Source: Pempheris klunzingeri
Taxonomy: Eukaryota; Chordata; Actinopteri; Acropomatiformes; Pempheridae
Length of the DNA stretch: 64,000 bases
Assembly (NCBI RefSeq): GCF_042242105.1
Contig: NC_092027.1
Coordinates: forward strand, 13,326,221 to 13,390,220
Direction of reading: 5' to 3'
Below the pieces are notes generated by a model. That model searched no databases. It worked only from the letters and a program-made list of their open reading frames with translations, and was not told the DNA's origin. Shown here one piece after another: positions 58,905 to 64,000 of the stretch (its first letter is position 1; every line of letters begins with the position of its first letter). The translations under genes were made by a program, and so were the position numbers.

Positions 58905-59676
58905 AAAAAAACTAACCACAGATGCACACCTTCATTTTCTTTGTTTCTATCTCAGCTCTGCACGCAGTATGTTGTACAGTTAAACTGACAGTAATGTGAC
59001 AACAGAAGCTTTTATCCTATTTTTGTTATAAGCAATGCGGCACGCAACAAAAGAGAGAGCTAAGCTGTGGCAGGTTCATTACTCGTGACATTTTATGGTC
59101 TTTCATGTTGAAGAACAACAAGAAACAGATATGTGATTTTACTCAACACTGTGGCATCCACTGACAAGCTGCCAGTGTCCCACTCATCATTGCAGCCACA
59201 CAGGTATTACAGCATTCACAGTCATTTGGCACCACCTACTGGTAGGAAAGCAAACAAGCCTGACTACTGATGAGGCCCACAGTCTGAAGGTCAGGATGGT
59301 GGAAACCACTGAGATCACATCAGTGACCCTGAGGTATGTGTCGACTGATCATATTTCATAATAACTTATTTTTAAACTTATTTCCATTTTCATAGTTTCA
59401 GTAATAGCTGACATGCAACACCTAAGGGATAGCTGGGTTATATTATGATATATTATACAGTGAATCATGAATGTTTAATGGTTTTCCAAGGAGCCAGGTG
59501 TGATCAGCGTCGTCTATAACTCGATGACTGAGTTGGGATCAACAGGGAAAACAGAAAAATGTGAAACTTTATTCAGAAGGCCGGAGTGATGCCTCCTACG
59601 TGAAATCATGCAATTATTTGGTCAGGGGATCTGGTTTGTTTTGGTTTAGCTGCAGATGAAGTAAATCTTACTGTCT
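58905..59676. other. Intergenic segment before the SINE
   Basis: No gene or repeat recognised. Confidence 0.5.
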
Positions 59677-59687
59677 AGATCTGTGTT
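59677..59687 (+). repeat. SINE target-site duplication, left copy
   Basis: AGATCTGTGTT, identical to 60030-60040. Confidence 0.88.
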
Positions 59688-60029
59688 CCATCCATCCATC
59701 CATTATCCATACCGTTTATCCTCACAGGGTGGCTGGAGCTAATCCCAGCTGACATTGGGTGAGTGGCAGAGTACTCATCCTGGACTGGTCACCAGTTAAT
59801 CACAGAGCCAACACACAGAGACAGACAATCATTAACGCTCACATTCACACCTACAGGCAATTTATAGTCACCAGTTAACCTAAAGTGCATGTCTTTGGAC
59901 TGTGGGAGGAAGCCGGAGTACCCGCACAGAGAACCATGCAAACTCTACACAGAAAGGCCCCAGCTGGCCAATAGAGGTCTGAACCTGGAACATCCCTGCT
60001 GTGAGCCAACAGTACCAACCACTGCACCC
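59688..60029 (-). mobile_element. tRNA-derived SINE with (ATGG)n tail
   Basis: A 342 bp insertion flanked by the 11 bp direct repeat AGATCTGTGTT (59677-59687 and 60030-60040). Read on the minus strand it starts with a tRNA-like head (GTGCAGTGGTTGGTACTG as an A-box region, GGTTCAGACC as a B box). A body follows with GGCTTCCTCCCACAGTCCAA and ACATGCACTTTAGGTTAA, and the element ends in repeated ATGG units. This body is a very common dispersed repeat in teleosts. I do not assign a family name. It lies between the two GALNT genes. Confidence 0.85.
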
Positions 60030-60040
60030 AGATCTGTGTT
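60030..60040 (+). repeat. SINE target-site duplication, right copy
   Basis: AGATCTGTGTT, identical to 59677-59687. Confidence 0.88.
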
Positions 60041-61979
60041 AATGGTGTGAATAGTACGTGTGTTAATTGGAGACTACTTTACCCTGTCGATGCTCCTTCA
60101 CTTGATTCATCTTCCCTTCACACATGGAATGTGTAAAATTGTTGGCTTCACCTATCTGTTAAAGTGCTTGTTCTTTGGTTTTTAAACAAACAGTTTTTGT
60201 TGTTGCTTGAAATGTCTCTTTGTGCTTCTTTTACAGCCAATACAACAGCAAACTGGTCCTGTTGTACCTCTTATTGTTCACATACCTTACGGCTTGGTGC
60301 TATGCTGGCTTCAATCCTGTGCCATCTTATTCATTTCCTTTTTACGGACAGATTTGGCAGCTTTCAACCTCTTTAAGGCCTCTTTTTGCTCCACATAGGA
60401 TGCATCTGTGGAGTTCCAACCACTTCTCCAATGGGACCGTCACAGTCTTTGGGTGTGGAAGCTTCATCTTCCTGTTTGAGGGAAGCACACATTCAAGCAG
60501 AGCCAATAAAAGTCACAAGACCTGGCATGAGGAGTGACAGACAGGATCAAACACTCCCCTAAGAGAGCGGCTGATGAAGGAATTAGTTCAAGTGTTTGTC
60601 ATGGGTAATTAAGACTGAGTGCTTTGTCACTGGTTAAATAAATGATTTTAAATACCTGTTTAACTGCCTGTGTTGGTTTAATGTCATATTAATGTTTGCA
60701 TTGTTTATGCAATGTTTCATTTTGTTTTGTTGGATAGAAATATAGTCATATTTTGATAATAATGAGCACCATTAAATTTCAGCCATGGTGTCCTGAATGA
60801 AAAATGCTTCTCTTAGTTTTCCATTGTTTTTCTGTCAGACCAAAGAACAGGGGAGATAATAACGTGGCCCAAAGGTGCATATGCAGCTCACCGTAGTTTT
60901 ATTTTCCCGTTAATATATTTGCACCAAATATCTGTTGCATGGAAAATGTTATCCATCATCCGGTCCTAAATGAAAACGCCCTCATGCATTAACAGTAATA
61001 TTGTGTCTCTGACAGAGATGACGAGCCCAGCCTACCGTGGGATATTACAACACTCTGGCTGACTTGTTGCCTTCCCGTGTCTCTTTGTGGTTTTCACAAT
61101 ATGGGTACTCAATCAAACGGTATGCCCCTCAAATTACCTTCTCGCCTTGAATGATCGCCTCAATTATTTAGCATTTTAATTTGCTTAAACATACATTTTG
61201 TGTCAGATTTCATCTTTGGTGTCAAGAGTTTTCATATCAGTTTCAGATGAGTGGCAACTGGCTGCTTATGAAATAAGACCACCGAGGTAGATGAAAGTCA
61301 CATGGTCCGCCTTGGCTATTACTACATGTTACAAAGCCGGAGAAAGTCCCTCCGTTAACTCTCTGTGTCTGACATTTGCGCTGTAAGTGGAATCAAAGTG
61401 CATGTTCGTGATTAAATAGCTCGGGCCATAACATTTGTTCCTCCTAAAAGATTTACCTGCCGACACATGGGCGTTGAACTTCAACTTTGTCAATTTGTAG
61501 AAGCGAATGCATCACACTTCCGGTTTAACTATTTTTCTTTAAAGTTAAAAGCACGAAAATTGCCACAATAAATTAAGATTTTGGAGAAATCGCAGCGACA
61601 GGAAAACTAGAATAAGTTTTTTTTTTTTTTTTTTTTTTTTAAATAAATAAGAATAATCACGGAATTGGAAACTTTAAAAAAAAGTTACAATACAGGATAC
61701 ATGCTGTATTATTACACTTAACACCTGCAATCTGTATTAAAGTGTATGGGCATTTTAGTTGGAATAAATACATTAAAAACATTCCTAAAATTATATTCAA
61801 TGGGTTTACAATTATTGCTTAGTGTGACATTGCTTAGTGTATGACATGGCACTGTATGCATTCAAAACAATGTTAATGTATTTTTGATTTACCCCAAAGA
61901 AAAGAAAAAAACACATTAATGATGTATCTTTATTTAATTGGATTAGAATAGACGCGCTACATGATTTTATTTTGATATT
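60041..61979. other. Intergenic segment after the SINE
   Basis: An open stretch at 60220-60537 (105 codons, no ATG start) resembles nothing I know. A 24-base T-run lies at 61617-61640 and an ETS-type ACTTCCGGTT at 61516-61525. No gene supported. Confidence 0.5.
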
Positions 61980-62675
61980 CCCAAACAGGAAACTATGGGA
62001 GCCCGGCTGACTTCACAGCCGGCTCAAACTTTAACCAAGTTTAACTAGCTTGGAGGAAGCATTAAACTTCTGCCTGTGCGGCTAAAGTAGGTAACCCACA
62101 CTGAAAGGTTTAGCGGGATAGTAGTTGGACACGAATAACATCCTTCAGGACGAGTTCACAAGTGTGTGTTTAAGCGGAAGAGTTCATTTTGTCGCTAAAA
62201 ACTAAAGGAAACAGTGGACTGTGTTTTTTTTTTTTATTTGACCTAGATTTGTTGTGTTTACAGGTTAGCTAGGTAGTTTTAGCTTGCTAATCCGAGGAGA
62301 TAGCTAATCCGTGTGTTAATCCTTTCACACTTCTCTGCCGGGCACCGTTGAGGAGAGCTCAGGAGGAGGAGGAGGAGGAGGAGGAGGAGGAGGAGGAGGA
62401 GTGTCCCACTCCAACGTCCGTCAAGATAAGGGACATTAAGGTTCCGCTCAACAAGTTACGAGTAAGTTTGGCAGCGGGACATTTCCCGGAGCGAATGAAA
62501 ACTTCATGTAAAGTCACTGGAAGAATGCGGAGGAAACCTGGAGCCGTCAAAGGGAGACGTGACGAGGCTGGTGAAGCTGAAGGGGTCAGTTCAGCAGCTG
62601 TAGGTGCCAGCAGAGTGCAGCTCCACGGGGCATGAAACCTCAACCCGAGTCTGCACCGAGGAAGGAAGCGACACG
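61980..62675 (+). promoter_or_regulatory. Promoter and 5' UTR region of galnt12
   Basis: CG content rises from about 62280 towards the start codon. An (AGG)n repeat at 62361-62401 lies inside the probable 5' UTR, which is open without an ATG in the galnt12 frame just upstream of 62676. The transcription start is not determined. Confidence 0.5.
62361..62401. repeat. (AGG)n microsatellite in 5' UTR of galnt12
   Basis: About 13 AGG units, probably transcribed, 275 nt before the start codon. Polymorphic length is likely. Confidence 0.93.
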
Positions 62676-63028
62676 ATGGCACTGTACGGGAGAAGGAGCC
62701 GACCCAGGCTACTGTTTTTCCTCTGCGGTGCCACTTTAGTGGGGTATCTCATATTTTTCAGACACAACTCCGGGGACGTGAGCGCTACAAATCGAAGAGA
62801 GGCCCCCGGGGAGAGAGTGGTGGATAATGAACAGCTAAAGAAACCCGTCTACGAGAAGCCCCCCTTGGATTTAAATGCCCTGGGTGAGATGGGGAGAGCC
62901 GTCAAACTGAATCTGAACGCAGAGGAGAAAAGAAAAGAGGAGGAAAGCATCAAAAAGCATCAGATTAATACTTATGTCAGTGAGAAAGTGTCGCTCCACC
63001 GCCGGCTGCCAGAGAGATGGAACCCACT
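62676..63028 (+). CDS. galnt12: galnt12 exon 1
   Basis: 353 nt, 117 codons plus two bases, donor gtaagt. The ATG at 62676 is the first in frame that precedes the anchor; upstream in-frame codons include only a GTG. Phase 2 end, as in galnt4-like exon 1. Confidence 0.9.
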
Positions 63029-63525
63029 GTAAGTATGAGTGATATCAAGCAATACACCAAAGACACACAATTATCACACTGTTATAAAGCACAAGGGAAT
63101 TTCATACACTGTGAAGACCAAGAAAAGCTAAATCCATCACACACACAGCCGCTGAGACGCTGTAGTCCATAAATGAGTACTAGTGAGTCATTTGCTGTTG
63201 TGCAATAACTGCTGTGTGTCATATCTGGACATTTTCTATTGTGTTAACTTCTTTTGGTTATCAGATCTGAGTGTTTGCTCAGGCAGAGAAGCTTAGGATC
63301 CATGCCAGCTATAGCCAGTCTGCCTCCGCTAACAAGTAAATTCCTCACATTGCAGTTGCAGAGAGCTGAAATATGACTACAGGTCACTGCCTACCACCTC
63401 CGTGGTTATCGCCTTCTACAACGAGGCCTGGTCCACCCTGGTGAGGACAGTACACAGCGTGCTGGAGACCTCGCCTGACGTCCTGCTGAAAGAGGTGGTG
63501 CTGGTGGACGACTACAGTGACAGAG
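62676..63525 (+). CDS. galnt12: galnt12, polypeptide N-acetylgalactosaminyltransferase 12, first two exons (partial)
   Basis: Exon 1 is 62676-63028 and exon 2 is 63356-63525; the rest lies beyond the window. The start [11 protein letters not shown] is followed by a signal-anchor at about residues 11-28 ([17 protein letters not shown]), a stem, and [34 protein letters not shown] and RWNPLC match human GALNT12 ([19 protein letters not shown]) almost residue for residue. Exon 2 codes [20 protein letters not shown] and [10 protein letters not shown], the start of the GT-A domain. Catalytic DxH and lectin domain must follow downstream. Same Golgi reaction as its upstream neighbour. The first intron is only 327 nt. 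Confidence 0.9.
63356..63525 (+). CDS. galnt12: galnt12 exon 2
   Basis: 170 nt, the same length and phase as exon 2 of the galnt4-like gene. Acceptor cattgcag, donor gtgcgg after the first base of a Gly codon. Confidence 0.92.
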
Positions 63526-64000
63526 GTGCGGGCACAGGTTGAAGGATAGACAGACAGACAGACAGACAGATAGACAGGCGGAGGGGCTGTGTGAAAGCAG
63601 GCTGGTAGATTGACAGCGGGGAAGGACAGAAAGGTTGTCAGAGGGGACATACAGTACAAGGGAGTGCACAGACAGGTGTCAATCAGATAGACTGATGTGT
63701 GTACAGTTATGCAAGTCAGACAGAGATCGGGAAGGTTGTGATAGCAGGTGAAACAATGGATGTAGATAAGGAGAAATTCAACACACACCCAGATAATGTC
63801 AGTGTCACATGACCGCACATTTTTTAAAATCTTCCGTATGAATGTGCATGCCACTTGCAAATAATATGATGATTAATAACTTTATGTATTTGGATTACAT
63901 GAATGGTAAATTGCAAGGCAATTTGTTAGAGGACGTGTGTTATCCATCAGATTTAGTCTGAGGAGGGATTTATTGTGTTTATTTATTGATTTATTGTGTG
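63526..64000 (+). other. galnt12 intron 2 (start)
   Basis: Intronic DNA to the window edge with an (AGAC)n repeat at 63547-63577. No further exon seen. Confidence 0.8.
63547..63577. repeat. (AGAC)n microsatellite
   Basis: About seven tetranucleotide units with one AGAT variant. Confidence 0.9.

Noticed and set aside
62604..62675. N-terminal extension of galnt12
   Set aside because: Starts at GTG; the ATG at 62676 fits the type II topology of the family.

Overview
The window is teleost nuclear DNA, most likely from a spiny-rayed fish. It has long introns with GT-AG splice sites, many CA/GT microsatellites, a Tc1-type transposon and a tRNA-headed SINE with a CCAT tail. It is mostly non-coding. 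I can support three protein genes and one microRNA.

Layout. (1) Minus strand, 22597 down to 1524: the orthologue of human C18orf21, rebuilt from five exons (231 aa, one exon only 26 nt). Its family is reported to be an RNase MRP protein subunit. Its 13.2 kb third intron holds a Tc1-mariner copy (5543-7141) with a broken transposase. (2) 22.6-42.8 kb: no protein gene recognised. It contains a ZNF143-like promoter site, GC-rich stretches at 23.4-24.6 kb, and the mir-187 hairpin at 29641-29702 on the plus strand. (3) 37.78-38.59 kb: a probable small non-autonomous DNA transposon. (4) Plus strand, 46335-57447: a complete ten-exon polypeptide N-acetylgalactosaminyltransferase of the GALNT4 type (584 aa). 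A possible non-coding first exon lies near 43.3 kb. (5) 57.4-62.7 kb: 3' UTR, a SINE with an 11 bp target-site duplication, and the promoter of the next gene. (6) Plus strand, from 62676: the first two exons of galnt12, which runs off the window.

How they fit together. The two GALNT genes are head-to-tail tandem paralogues with the same intron phases and an identical 170 nt second exon. Both start mucin-type O-glycosylation in the Golgi. C18orf21 is a housekeeping RNA-processing gene read in the opposite direction. As I recall, human chromosome 18q12.2 has the order GALNT1 - MIR187 - C18orf21, so the neighbourhood looks ancient, but the GALNT genes here are the GALNT4/12 type. Mammalian GALNT4 has its coding region in one exon, so an intron-containing GALNT4-type gene beside galnt12 is evidence on how the mammalian gene arose. 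No CRISPR array, operon, prophage or bacterial feature is present.
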